Source: Ceratothoa steindachneri (Eukaryota > Arthropoda > Malacostraca > Isopoda > Cymothoidae). From it: a stretch of 64,000 bases of DNA. Made by a program: the position numbers and the translations under genes. Location: positions 53,443,034 to 53,507,033 of the forward strand of contig OZ018330.1 in assembly GCA_963969495.1 (NCBI GenBank), written 5' to 3'. This document shows, piece by piece, positions 1 through 10,297 of the stretch. Position 1 is the first letter of the stretch. The number at the start of each line of letters is the position of its first letter. The notes below the pieces were generated by a model. It was not told the origin of the DNA and did not search any database. It was given only the letters and a program-made list of their open reading frames with translations.

Positions 1-1108
1 ACAAACTAACAAAACAAAATATTGACAAGTGCAAAATAAGAGAACGATCATTCGCTAAAGCAAGATTTGACAACGATGAAATTTAATACACTTAATATGA
101 TGTGTTGGTGTCTTTGTTTTCTATTACTTTGGCGTACTACGACCACAGAACTTCACTAGCTTCTTAAAAAATTTCTGGTGTTATTTTGTTCCATTCTTGC
201 TCAATTTTCGTTCATTAATCCGTCACAGTTTAAGGCTGCTATCCTCAAACTTTGTCTCTGATGATCTTCCTTGAGTTCCTCAATTGGATTCAGGTTCGAG
301 CTTTGAGCAGGCTACTTCATTACTTTGTTATCTTCTTTTTCGAAATTGAATTTAAATCCCTCATGCGAAGACATCCCCTATATCATGATGTTGCTACTTT
401 CATGCTTGGTAGAATTTTGAATACATTTAGCGTTAGATCTGTCACCTGCAGCGCGTCTAATAAAGCGTCTGCCACCAGATGGAACTAAATTAAATTTACT
501 TTTGTCGCTGAAATTAATTCAGTCCCAATCTTCATCCCTCCAAACAACACGAGCTTCAGCATATTCGATGCTCGCCTTCTGGATCTTCTTTCTGATGTTT
601 GGTTTGGTTTCTGAAGAAGGAGCTTTTAAAGCAGATGAATTGAGGTGACGGGACTCACGCCTCACTTTTTGCCAATATCGTTCTTAACTTTTCGAGAAAT
701 TCCTGCTGCATTCTCTAAGGGATCCTTCATAGAGAAGCGCCTAATAGTCTTGTCTTCTAGAACAGTGGTTATGTGGGGTCGACCGACTACTGTAGGAGAT
801 TTATAGGTTTTGTTTTCATTGTATAATCTTAGAACGCGTGAAATCACACCCTTGGATCTTCCTACCTCTTTTGAAATCTCACAAAGTGTCCTCCTCGAAT
901 TCTTCAAAAGAACAATTTTGTGACAGAGATCAGAGGTTACTTTTACATGTGGTGGAATCTTTTCAAAGTGAGTACGACAACAATGGCAGTTGTACAATTC
1001 TTACCCACTGAAAAAAATGTTGACAGATGATTTCAAGAAAATTTTCGAATGTCCCTGAAACAAAGTTTTCTTATTTTGCACGTGTCAATATTTTGATTTG
1101 TTAGTTTA
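1..1108 (-). mobile_element. Degenerate Tc1-like DNA transposon with terminal inverted repeats
   Basis: The first ~45 bases (ACAAACTAACAAAACAAAAT...) match the reverse complement of 1068-1108 with a few mismatches (both contain AATATTGACA and CAAAATAAG), so they are the two ends of one element. Its left tip may lie a few bases outside the window. A broken Tc1-type transposase lies between them on the minus strand. At about 1.1 kb it is shorter than a full Tc1 (1.3-1.7 kb), which fits an internal deletion seen in the gene. Confidence 0.75.
146..997 (-). pseudogene. Tc1-family transposase pseudogene
   Basis: The upstream part (997-662) is open and reads as the Tc1 DNA-binding region: a helix-turn-helix with ISKEVGRSKGVISRVL, then a linker ending in GRPHITTVLEDKTIRRF and AAGISRKVKN. 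The downstream part (about 490-146) carries fragments of the catalytic half, including SSNLNPIEEL, which corresponds to the DLNPIE box holding the last acidic residue of the DDE triad. The middle of the catalytic domain is missing, and stops and frameshifts separate the pieces. It lies inside matching inverted repeats, so the whole is one dead element. Confidence 0.75.
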
Positions 1109-1376
1109 TTTAGTATAGTTTCTTGAATATACTGTTGTATCATATGAAATCTTCACAAAATATATTAAATACATGCCTTTATGTACCATGGAAATCTCAT
1201 TTACTTACTCGTCATATTCTTGAAAATCTTTTAAAGGAAAATCGTTCTTTTATTTTGGTTGGTAGTGTATATTTCAATTTGCTTACTACGCCACTTTATT
1301 TCAAGAATGTAACAAAAGCCTTCTGGTGCATATTTTTTCCAAATAATCTCATTGAATATATAACGAATAATTGTAT

Positions 1377-1920
1377 TTATAATGTGAGATAAGCATCTAC
1401 GCCTGTTATAATTCGCAACGCTTTGACCAATAAGTCATCCTCAAAGCTGAGCTTTGCAGATCTTTTTGTTATTTCCTTTTTAATGTTTTCGCCAGTTTTA
1501 CGTTCCTCATGAAACCTGAACGTAAATATATATTTTTTTACTAGTGTCCAATCATCATCAATATAATGAACATTTATTGAAATATACGAAATCTTTTTAT
1601 AATCATCTGTCCACAAGTCTGTTGTAGCTGCACAGCATGAATTATTCATAACTTCTTTGATCTTTGGGTAAACCTTCTGACGCAGAGTTACTGCAGTTTC
1701 AGCTGCATGCTTAGAAATAGTGGTAGGGTGTGAATTTACGTCAATATTACCATATGACGCGCCAACTGCAGTAAATCTTTGTGCAAGTTTAGGAAGACTG
1801 CGCCTTTAAAATTTCATATGGTCTTATGTCTTTAGCACAAAAGTTAACAAATGCATCTAGCATTACTTGTTTGGTCTTCATTGTCACTTGTACTTTTAAA
1901 AAAAAATTAAGCCATGCTTT
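1377..1920 (-). pseudogene. hAT transposase fragment
   Basis: The minus-strand reading gives FCAKDIRPYEILK near 1840-1800, then LAQRFTAVGASYGNID, then ATTDLWTDDYKKISYISI and KTGENIKKEI between 1649 and 1377. These are typical of the N-terminal half of hAT transposases; the TDLWTDD aspartate region is the start of the RNase-H-like catalytic fold. The fragment is broken by a frameshift near 1790, and no C-terminal dimerisation domain or ends are visible. On its right side it abuts a truncated gypsy RT, so it either inserted into or recombined with that element. Confidence 0.7.
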
Positions 1921-2009
1921 GTGATTGTGAAGCGCTTGTGCCACATTCGTAACGAGAGAAATGGGAAGGGTCTCCTTTATAACTAAGGAGGGTGAATTCC
2001 AAGCCATGA

Positions 2010-2461
2010 AAAAAAATGTCCATATGGCGTTGAAATGAATAGCTTGCATATTTATCACCAAGGGCAATCTCAAAAATTCCCAGAGGCTAAATGGAGTTGA
2101 CACGACAGTTTTCTCTATATCCACTTGATTCATTGGAATCTGGTGATATGCCCGAACCAATCTACTCGCGAGAAAACTATTTTACCATGGATATGATTAG
2201 CCATGCTCTGAATTCATGGCAGAGGATAACAGTCTGGTTTTGTTATTGCGTTCAGGGAGCAAAAATCACTAACAACTCTACATATATTCGCTTGAGGTCT
2301 TCTTTTGCACCATATGAATGGGTCGAAGCCCATGGTGACTTTGATGGACGCACTACACCTTCTTTCAATAGAGCTTCAAATCTTGCCTCGGCAATTTGTA
2401 ACTTCTCCATTGAAAGTGGCTTTGGGCGGGCGAAAGTTGATAGAGCGCTACCAGTCGGCAA
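2010..2461 (-). pseudogene. Ty3/gypsy reverse transcriptase fragment
   Basis: The minus strand starts with STFARPKPLSMEKLQ, followed by GVVRPSKSPWAST and, in another frame, MVRAYHQIPMNQVDIEKTVV. These are the N-terminal RT blocks of gypsy elements: the ARPRPL lead-in, the SPWASP block and the DLVRAYHQIPM block. Frameshifts fall at about 2250 and 2160. The YXDD box is absent because the sequence switches to hAT-like DNA near 2010. This is probably the same element as the protease at 4976-5240 and the gag at 5440-7122, separated by the hAT at about 2452-4976. Confidence 0.75.
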
Positions 2462-4976
2462 TGATACGGCCCGTGAGCCAAAATTGTTCGGCCCGCAGTC
2501 CCCAAACGAAATATAGTATCTACCCCGCCATTCGTGTCTAGAAATAAAATTCTAAACTTTAGATTTTTATTTCTAGACTTTTATATTCTAAAAGTAATTT
2601 GTATGTACGTAGACTCGTAGAATGTTGATAGGTATTCTCGAATATTCGAGAACAATCAGTTATCAAGAATTTACGCGAGAGATTAAAATAGTCAATTTGT
2701 TATGTCATGACATAATAAATGAATTACTAAATCCTACGAATCTACATAGTTAACTTTAAAGTGACTTAAACGAAGGTTAGTAACTCGCGAACGTTGTTAA
2801 TAAATTGTAAAATAAATTTTTATTCAAGTTAATAAATGGCTTTAAAAGATTTAATTAAATTATCAAACATCTATTTCTTTAGTAAAATTACTTAACAAAT
2901 AGTTTCCCATGTAATTTACAAAAGCCATTGAAAATCAAATTTTTTTATAACTAACTATGATATGTATGCATTTTATCATTTAAATAACGTTTATCCCATA
3001 AAAAGGAGGAATTTGGTTCTGAAATATATTGATTTTGGTGGGATAGTTATAAGGAATGATTGCGCATCCAATAGGGGCCCCTACATAACCCCACCCCTAA
3101 CAAAAATGAATCCATTATTTTTTCTGAAATTTACATATCAACTAAGAAGGTGTTAATGACTGTTTTTTATAGTTTTGTGACATTGGAACTAACTGGCAAC
3201 TTGTTTTTTTTTAGGAAACCCCCTAATGGCAACAAAACGCAGGAAGGTTGATGCGGAGTATCTAGTTTTTCAAGACACACGGGTAGAAAAGTACTTTTTT
3301 ATTCAACGCTTCCGTAATCCCATTTGCCTTATTTGTCATGGAAGTATTGTGGTAAATAAGGAGTTCAACATCGAGAGGCACTATGAGACTAAACACCCCA
3401 AGTTCAAGTAATTTATTAGGCAAACGAGGAAGGACAAACTTCATAAACTTAAAGTGAGTTTAGAAAAACAAAGTTCGATACTCCCTAAACGAAACATGGA
3501 ATCAGAAAAAAGTACACGTGCAAGCTACGAAGTGTCGAAATTGCTAGCAGAAAACATGAAACCTATCACTGACGGGGAATTCTTGAAAAATATACTTTCT
3601 TGGTGTAGTAGAAATTTTATGTCCCGAGACAAAAACTTTATTTTGGAATGTCTGTCTCTGCAAGAACAACTACACGACGAATAGAAGAAATATGAGCGGA
3701 TCTGAAAATTAATTTAAAAATCATTGCAACAATTTAAAGTTCTTCTCAATAGCAATTGATGAGAACACCGATTCTACCGACACGGCACAACTTGCAGTGT
3801 TGATACGGGGAGTAAGCAAAACCTTTGACATTTTTGAAGAATTTGTTCAACTGGTACCAATAAAAGGCAATACTACAGGAGCAGACATTCTTAAAGCACT
3901 GCTACAGTGTAATACAAACATAAATCTGGACCTATTAAAGCTAGTATGCTAGGATCAAGGGAATTAAACCACCGTCAGTTTCGACAACTTTTAACGGAAG
4001 CAGAGAATCAATATAAGGATTTGGTTTAGTTCTGCGACGTTCGCTGGCTCAGTCGAGGCGCTATGCTGGAAAGAGTATCATCTGCACTGCGGGAAGATAT
4101 AGCTGGATTCCTTGAGAGCAAAAACATGAATGCCACAGAATTTCGCGAGCCCAAATGGCTTTAAAGACTGGCATTTCTAGTAGATTTAACATACATTTAA
4201 ACCGCTTGAATTTGCAGCCTTAGGGAAAAATCAATTTATACATGACATATGGGGACATTTAAATGATTTGAAACAAAACTACGATTTTGGTAATGTCAGC
4301 TGGAGAAATCAAATTATAATTTCCCTACACTCCAGAAAACTGTAATACGTGATTTAAGAACGGATTTTCCCTTTCGGTTCGCTGTCATGCGATCACACAC
4401 AATCCATTTCAAACAGTTTGCTAGTCCCTTTGGTGTGGAAGTTGACAACGTACCAGAACAATTTCAAAATGGATCTCAGTGACATGCAATGCGATGAAGT
4501 ATTAAAATCAAAATTTCACGCAAAGGATGTATTTCTATTGGATTTTTATAAGAAATATCTTTTGGAACGCCGGCTGTATAGCAACTTGACTGGTCACACC
4601 ATGAAAATGGCATCAGTGTTCGGCAGCACATATACGTGTGAGCAATTATTTTCCAAAGTCAAATACACCAAAAGCAAGCTAAGGACATGAATCATGGATG
4701 ACCATTTAGAAAACGTACTGCTTTTGGCCTTAACCTTCCTTATAAATATCATCAGTTCAATGTAAAATTTATAATATATATGAACTAAAATAAACAATCT
4801 ATTATAATTTATAGTTTCATGTTTTACTATTATTATCTTCATTTATTTATTATTTCGTACAGAACATAACATCTATAATTATAAGTTTAAATTAAATAAT
4901 GTAAATTATGAATTTGGCCCTCCATCACTTCATAGACTTCTGTCCCGTAAGCTAAAAAAGGTTGCCGACCCCTAAT
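2452..4976 (+). mobile_element. ZBED/GTF2IRD2-type hAT transposon inserted in a gypsy element
   Basis: The right end reads GGTTGCCGACCCCTA near 4961-4975, the typical hAT terminus. The left end near 2452 contains CAGTCGGCAA followed by GGCCCGTGAGCC and CGGCCCGCAG, so both ends share GTCGGCAA in inverted orientation. Gypsy RT lies just left of it and gypsy protease just right of it, on the same strand and in the expected order, which supports insertion into that element. I could not find a clean 8-bp target duplication, so the ends are approximate. Confidence 0.55.
3226..4740 (+). pseudogene. BED-finger hAT transposase (ZBED/GTF2IRD2-like), broken
   Basis: The frame from 3226 begins MATKRRKVDAEYLVFQD and contains a BED-like zinc finger: CLICHGSIVV followed by HYETKHPKF. 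RASYEVSKLLAENMKPITDG follows (about 3520-3590), then ISLQ/LSLQEQ-type sequence and a degenerate catalytic core. Near the end, TMKMASVFGSTYTCEQLFSKVKYTKSKLR (4600-4690; first 20 residues diagnostic) is the hATC dimerisation motif. At least five stops or frameshifts occur between 3410 and 4420. Active relatives cut and paste DNA in the nucleus; this copy cannot make a full protein. Confidence 0.8.
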
Positions 4977-5240
4977 CTAAATGAACGACGGAAACTAGGG
5001 ATAACTATATCTAATTGCACTTCATCGTGTACATTTATTTTAGCTCCATTAGCAGTTGAAATATTTACACTTGAGTGACGTATTTTACAAAATTGCACAA
5101 GATATGGTGGGATTATGGATACGCTTGCACCTGTATCGATTAAAATTTCGCATTTATTATTAATTAGTCTTGTAGCGACGGTAAGTAAAGTTAGCACACG
5201 GGTTGTCGCATTTACTGCGGCCTGTCGTTTTAGTTTTCCG
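4976..5240 (-). pseudogene. Gypsy retropepsin fragment
   Basis: The minus strand contains LTLLTVATRLINNKCEILID directly followed by TGASVSIIPP. DTGASVSIIPP is the active-site motif of Ty3/gypsy aspartic proteases, which cleave the Gag-Pol polyprotein. The second half is cut off near 4976, where the hAT end begins. No glycine-rich second flap is seen. It lies in order after gag (further right on this strand) and before the RT fragment at 2010-2461. Confidence 0.75.
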
Positions 5241-5439
5241 AAGTGGCCGGAGAAGATGGTCTAGATGATGGTTGGATTTGTACGTTTTTATCTCGTTTTG
5301 GCCACCTGCACCCTGATTTACAATAATTAGATTAGATCCGAAATACAAATGTGCACAACACAATACTGGCCTTTGATTACTAATTATTAGGCACAAAATT
5401 TGATCGATTCCCACCAGGGTATACACTGATAGGCACTAA

Positions 5440-5644
5440 ATGCGTACTTTTCGTATATTGCACATTATTTATCTGACTATTAGACATATCATTAACACTG
5501 AGAACACATATTGGGAAACGATGTGGCACTACTTTCGTGTGTATCACTGTTCTTTACACTAAAACACTGTGCCTTATAAAATGGCATTAGTTCATCTGCC
5601 GGTTTTCATAATTGGGCTAGAGTCAAATCCTTATGCGTAGCGAT
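5440..5644 (-). pseudogene. Gypsy Gag C-terminal part
   Basis: In one minus-strand frame the sequence reads ATHKDLTLAQL, a stop, then KPADELMPFYKAQCFSV. This resembles the ALAQLADKIM region near the end of gypsy Gag. It continues the Gag frame found at 6650-7122, from which it is separated by about 1 kb of unrelated DNA. There is no intact zinc knuckle. The call rests on position and short similarity only. Confidence 0.4.
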
Positions 5645-6640
5645 GATTGTGAGGGAACCCCACGTGGACTCTCTTGAGCAGAACGGAGCTTCCATGCGCT
5701 GCCGAAGGCCCGGTTAGGCCTAAATCGGTAAGCCTAACCCCTCCCTTCCACAAGCGGTAGCCTCAAACCGTGTCCACCACGATTCACTTTTACACGGGCA
5801 GAATAGCCTCTGCAAGAAGATTCGAGGCAATTCGAAAGTAGAGCTGTTTCCCGCTTACCGCCCCCAACCCCGGTGAGAGCTTCAGACATAAATAGCGCTC
5901 GACTTCCATGAAGAGACACAGAGTTGAGAAGTCTCGCCCGGACCCCAGAAGATTTCCCATAGTTCCAAGTCAGTTGCTAACAACAAAGCAAAGTGATAGC
6001 TGAACTATTTTGTGCATTTGGAATTAGCCCCAGCCAGTGAGGTAATTCCACGTAACAATCGCCACCGAGTGATTTTCCGAACTTCTCTCATCAACTCCTG
6101 TCGAAGCCCTCCTTCGTTCGCCCCTCGTTTCGGGTAGCCGAAATACTCTTCCCTGGACCGGAAGTTACCCCCCCCCCTTGTTTTTGGAGAACCGTCATAA
6201 CTTTAACATCCCGCTCAGAATTCCGAGCGGCCTCACCTCACGTGCAGAAGACATCCGTAAGCTAACCTCTCTCCCCCCCTTCAGTAACCCAATTGAGTTA
6301 AATCCCCCTCCTTGTTGAATATTTTCCTCCTGTAATACCTTAAGTTCTAACTTCATAGTCTCCTTTATAATTACAATCCCCCCCCTTCGTTACTGATGTG
6401 ATTTTGCCCGTTAATTCTCTGAGGTAATTTTACCCATCAATTCTCTCATTATTTTTGTGTAAATAAAATTATATTTTTGTACATGCCTCTTTAAATAACC
6501 TTGAGCTTTGCCATTGCCCATTTGTTACCTGACCTCGTTGCACTCTCATCTCGCATTTCAGCCCGTCTAAACTAGCGGTGTTCCTTCTCTTCGTCGGTTC
6601 ACCTGTAAGTTATCGGTCCCTCCCCCATAGATATAATATG
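5645..6640 (+). mobile_element. Insertion within gag, possible solo LTR
   Basis: This ~1-kb segment separates two parts of a gypsy gag. It has C-rich runs and no coding frame. A TATA-like ATAAATAGC lies at about 5888, and an AATAAA polyadenylation signal at about 6462 is followed by a T-rich stretch. That order (TATA, then poly(A) signal, then a short tail) is what an LTR shows. The edges resemble TGTGAGGG...CCCTCCCCCA, but I see no matching 5-bp flanks. It could equally be another repeat. Confidence 0.3.
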
Positions 6641-6649
6641 GTAGTGATG

Positions 6650-7122
6650 TAATATAATGTCATACCACGACAATGATGAACGCGATGTTCGGGGGTAAGA
6701 ACTGGATAAATTTGTGCGTCACAAGGTCTTCACTAACCCTTAGCTTGCAGTGCAGTCCTTCGTAGCTCTTCGAGATTGACTGATAGACTTTGGTTAAATG
6801 TGGAAGATACGATAAATTTCGCGAAGATTTCTGGTTTTGTTTTCTCAAAAAGTACAATCACCTTCGTCCTTAGAAAAGGGTAGACCTCCGATGAAAGGAC
6901 ATAAGCAGGAAGACGATCGACTGTCTCGGGAAGTAAAGCAGCCATAATATGAAAAAACTTTGTGTATTCCCGACTTATTCTCGAAATTTGGAATTGTGCT
7001 TCCGCGATTTTAAACCATCCCGTCACAGCTACTCCATTTAAGACGGGAGGCTTAATGGTGATCGAATTGGCAAGTTCCACTTTTTGGTGCGTATAGTAGG
7101 CAGCTTGTTGCTCTCTGGGCAA
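6650..7122 (-). pseudogene. Gypsy Gag N-terminal/capsid part
   Basis: The minus strand from 7122 is open for 129 codons. It reads KPPVLNGVAVTGWFKIAEAQ, then FQISRISREYTKFFHIMAALLPE and a capsid-like segment ending in SVNLEELRRTAL. An overlapping frame adds LRVSEDLVTHKFIQFLPPNI, so there is one frameshift near 6740. The W-F--E-QF pattern and the later LPP-I are hallmarks of gypsy Gag capsids, which assemble the retrotransposon particle. The upstream LTR and primer-binding site are not seen; a mariner begins at 7292. Confidence 0.7.
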
Positions 7123-7291
7123 ATCTATTTCTGTTTGATCACTATTATTGCTCGACTTAAGAGGGTCACCAGTTATAGAGGGTAAGCCGTTTGGCTCTTT
7201 TGTGTGTTTCTAATTACCAAGGGTGATTTGTCACCGAGGTTTGGTACCAGTCCTGGGTAGCCCAATAGGTTTCTTGGTACGGCTTGAAATA

Positions 7292-8689
7292 TTAGGTTGA
7301 AGAATAAGTTCTTGCGTTTTTTTTAATGTTGTGTTGTTTTAAGTTTTGTTGACGAGATTTGTGCACATATTAAGAAACAATAATAAATAATGAGAGCAAA
7401 ATTTGCAAAGGTTAGGCTACGTCTCTTAACAGCGTAGACTATTAGGCTTTTGCTTAGGCTACGTCTTGAAGTTGAGTAATAAGTCATTATGGTTTATTTA
7501 AAAGTTGTATTAATTTAACTTTTGTTCTGTACCCTCAAAATAAAATGTCAAGTTGAAAGAAAGGCGCATTTTCGACACTTGTTATTCATTTTCAATCGAG
7601 ACGGGAACAATGCAAACGCAGCCAAAGCTCGTCGCGATATTTGTGCTGTGTACGGAGAAAATGCTTTATTAGAAAGGAAAGCTCAATGGTGGTTTTCACG
7701 TTTCAAAAACGGTCATTTCAATCTTAATGACGAAGAACGTTCTGGTCGCCCCTTTAAGTTGGATGAAGATCGATTGAACGACCTTCTTCATGAAAATCCT
7801 CCTCAATCGACTAGAGAATTGGCTGTACAATTAGCATGTGATAAAAAACTGTAGTGAATCACCTTCATTCGATGGGGAAAGTTCAAAACCTCAGTGCATG
7901 TGTTCTGCACGCTTTGAGCGAAAGCAACAAACTTCAACACTCCACGATTGCCGCAGGTTTGCGTGCTCGTCACAAGGCTACTCGTGGATATAAGGGCAGA
8001 TTTCTTCACTGCATCATCACTGGTGACGAAAAGTGGTGTGTTTATGTCAACATGAACCATCGAAAACAATGGCTTAGCCCCAATAAAAAAAACTTCGGCG
8101 ATTAAAGCAAGGACTTCATCCGCGAGAGACGATGCTGTGTGTGTGGTGGGATTGTGAAGGCATCATTCTTTATGAGCTCCTTGCGAACAACGAGATTGTT
8201 AATGCAGAACTCTACGTTCAACAAATGTATCGACTCGCCGAAGCTATTCGTGAAAAGCGACCTCATCGACGTTATGGAGTCCTTCTGCAACACGACAATG
8301 CTCGTCCTCACATTGCCAATATGACAAAAGACGCCATCCAAATGCTTAATTGGGAAATCCTGCCGCATCCTCCATATTCGCCTAGACTTGGCTCCATTGG
8401 ATTTCCATCTGTTCCGATCGCTCTCCAACAATTTGCGCGGCGTTTCGTTCAATACTGATGCGGAATTAAGAACCTGGTTAGACGAATTTTTCGAGTCAAT
8501 ATCCAGAGATTTTTATTGCAGAGGCATCGAAAAACTAGTTGAACATTGGGAAGAAGTCGTAAATAACAACAGAGAATACATTATTAAATAAATTGCATAT
8601 TGTTATCAATTAAAAATGAAGTTTTTCTAAAATTGTTAATGGTAATGAATAAATTTGATAAAACCACAAGAACTTATTCCTCAACCCAA
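7292..8689 (+). mobile_element. Nearly complete mariner element, irritans-like
   Basis: Terminal inverted repeats are TTAGGTTGAAGAATAAGTTC at 7292 and TTGGGTTGAGGAATAAGTTC reading inward from 8689, each flanked by the TA target duplication (7290-7291 and 8690-8691). The 1,398-bp length fits a full mariner. The single transposase gene inside is complete except for three one-base frameshifts. Confidence 0.93.
7522..8591 (+). pseudogene. mariner transposase, three single-base frameshifts
   Basis: Four overlapping frames give a whole mariner transposase: the N-terminal HTH region (NAAKARRDICAVYGENAL, WFSRFKNGHFNLNDEERSGR), the linker (QSTRELAVQLACD, VNHLHSMGKV), and the catalytic domain with TGDEKW at about 8018 (first D) and LQHDNARPH at about 8285 (second D). 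The third D block, normally SPDLAP, is disrupted near 8383 by one extra A. The other frameshifts are in A-runs near 7848 and 8086. The C-terminus ends naturally at GIEKLVEHWEEVVNNN. DD34D mariner transposases act at TA sites in the nucleus. The low number of lesions indicates a young copy, or base-call errors. Confidence 0.93.
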
Positions 8690-8691
8690 TA

Positions 8692-9174
8692 GTTATTTTC
8701 TTTCTTGTTTGCCCGCTGGGTAAAGCTGATCAGGGATTATAATGTTGACAGTATTTACTATTATAAAATTAACTAATTATTTTGGGGAGCAGAGCTTTGA
8801 CTTTCAGGAAAACGATGTTTCTTAGTTTCAGAGCTTTCACTCCTAAGTAACCTAGCATGAGTTTCTCATCATTTCTTAAGGGGTCTAGCGATATCTTTTA
8901 GACGTTCGTTATTAATTTTGTAGTTTTTTATTAATTAATTGTAGTATTGAATTGCTTGCAAAAGTCACACCAGTTTAGGAAAAAACCCCGGTCATTTGAC
9001 CACTGTCTTTTCGGACTTTTCTAAAATGAGAGGTAATACTATATGGAAACAGTGCTCTGTTTAGAGCACTAATACAGGGTGCGGAAGAACCGATTGAGCA
9101 GTTTTAAGGAGTTATAAAAAAGTAAGGGGCGGTATATAGAGAAGAAATGTTATTATATTCGAGATTAGCAGTAC
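8692..9174. other. Non-coding spacer
   Basis: This is AT-rich sequence with no supported gene or RNA. It separates the mariner from the transposase remnant to the right. Nothing structured was seen. Confidence 0.5.
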
Positions 9175-9420
9175 ATACCATTTATAATCCCTAGGTTCCG
9201 ATAATAATGCCATGAAGATGGCGGCCGTTAACAGCAACACACTGTTGAAGTCGATCTCGAAAGTTTCTACAAGACGTTCGCACATACTGCGGGGTATGGC
9301 GTTAACTTCTTCAATAATCCGTTCCCTTCAATAAACCGTCGCCGAAAAGCTCTTTGCGTCGCAATCACAGATTGATTGTTCTTAAAATACGCGGCGCACT
9401 GCAAAGCCGCGATACACTCC
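9175..9420 (-). pseudogene. Internally deleted transposase remnant (DUF4817-type N-terminus)
   Basis: On the minus strand, AALQCAAYFKNNQSVIATQR followed by AFRRRF matches the start of DUF4817/HTH-bearing arthropod transposases. It is followed almost at once by ERIIEEVNAIPRSMCERLVE, which resembles the extreme C-terminus of the same proteins (IP--MCR-V---F--RL--C). The catalytic middle is missing, as in an internally deleted, non-autonomous copy. Inverted repeats were not identified. Confidence 0.5.
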
Positions 9421-9794
9421 CATCCACACCATGTTTGCTACTGAAATGGGGATGTCTACGGAGCAAAGCAAAACCACGCGCAATTGAAAAGCGTTTGTCG
9501 TACTGTATGCACCAATTACATACAAATGGTCAAGCCATCACAGACAAATCGATTTGAAACATTATTTCACAAAAGGATAGGCCAGACTGCCAGATGCTTA
9601 TTTATGGTTAAACTTTGCCTCTGTGGCATGTATGATGGAATATTTACTAAAATTAGGCAAAGTTTGGGGCTTTGTTTATCTATTAATTTGTAGGGCTAAA
9701 GACAAAAACACAGAGTTAAATTTAACCATTTTTATTGAAAATTCAACAAGTAAAATATAAAAACAAGTAAAAAATGTTAGAAGCGAACGATTCT

Positions 9795-10280
9795 TCATGA
9801 CTTTTCCTTTTTTCAGGTTCAAACCCCCAAATGTAGTCTCTCATCATGTTTTCATTGTATACTCCTTGGTATCTATGTTCAAAGTTCAATATATTTTGAT
9901 GGAAGCGTTCCCCTTAATCCTCTTTGTATGCCCCCATATTCTCATACACCTCGTTGGCCATAGCCTTTTCACTAAGTTCTCAACCAGTTCCACATAATTG
10001 TCAGCCTTGTGGTTGCCCAAAAGCACTGCCACAGAAACAAAACTCTTTCAGGCTTCTTTTTTCTTTTTAGTAAGCTTTTCAGGCAATCCAGAAGACTATG
10101 ATTTTCCTGATTTGTGGACCAACGAAAAACAAAGACACCAGATTTCACCTTTGCTTCAGAGTTTGGGAAAGAAATTTTGAAGGTTCTTGAACGCTGAAGA
10201 CTATTGGTTAAGAGCTCAACAAACTGATTATTGATGCCTAGTTTTAAATGCAATGGAAAGAACAACACCTTTTAGGGGTA
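9795..10280 (-). pseudogene. C-terminal part of an arthropod transposon-associated protein
   Basis: The minus strand reads VLFFPLHLKLGINNQFVELL, then FPNSEAKVKSGVFV, then ENMGAYKED, a stop, and GERFHQNILNFEHRYQG followed by NENMMRDYIWGFE. This PLHIKLG / SEAK-KEG-F / GERFHQD / RYQG / MM-DY-W series is a repeat-borne protein family that I recognise from arthropod genomes but whose biochemical function I do not know. The N-terminal part lies at 14101-14290, on the other side of a hAT insertion. Stops and a large internal deletion make it dead. Confidence 0.55.
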
Positions 10281-10297
10281 TATCAATTGCCCATGCT

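Noticed and set aside
252..488. 78-codon plus-strand frame
   Set aside because: Antisense to the Tc1-like transposase fragments; no similarity of its own.
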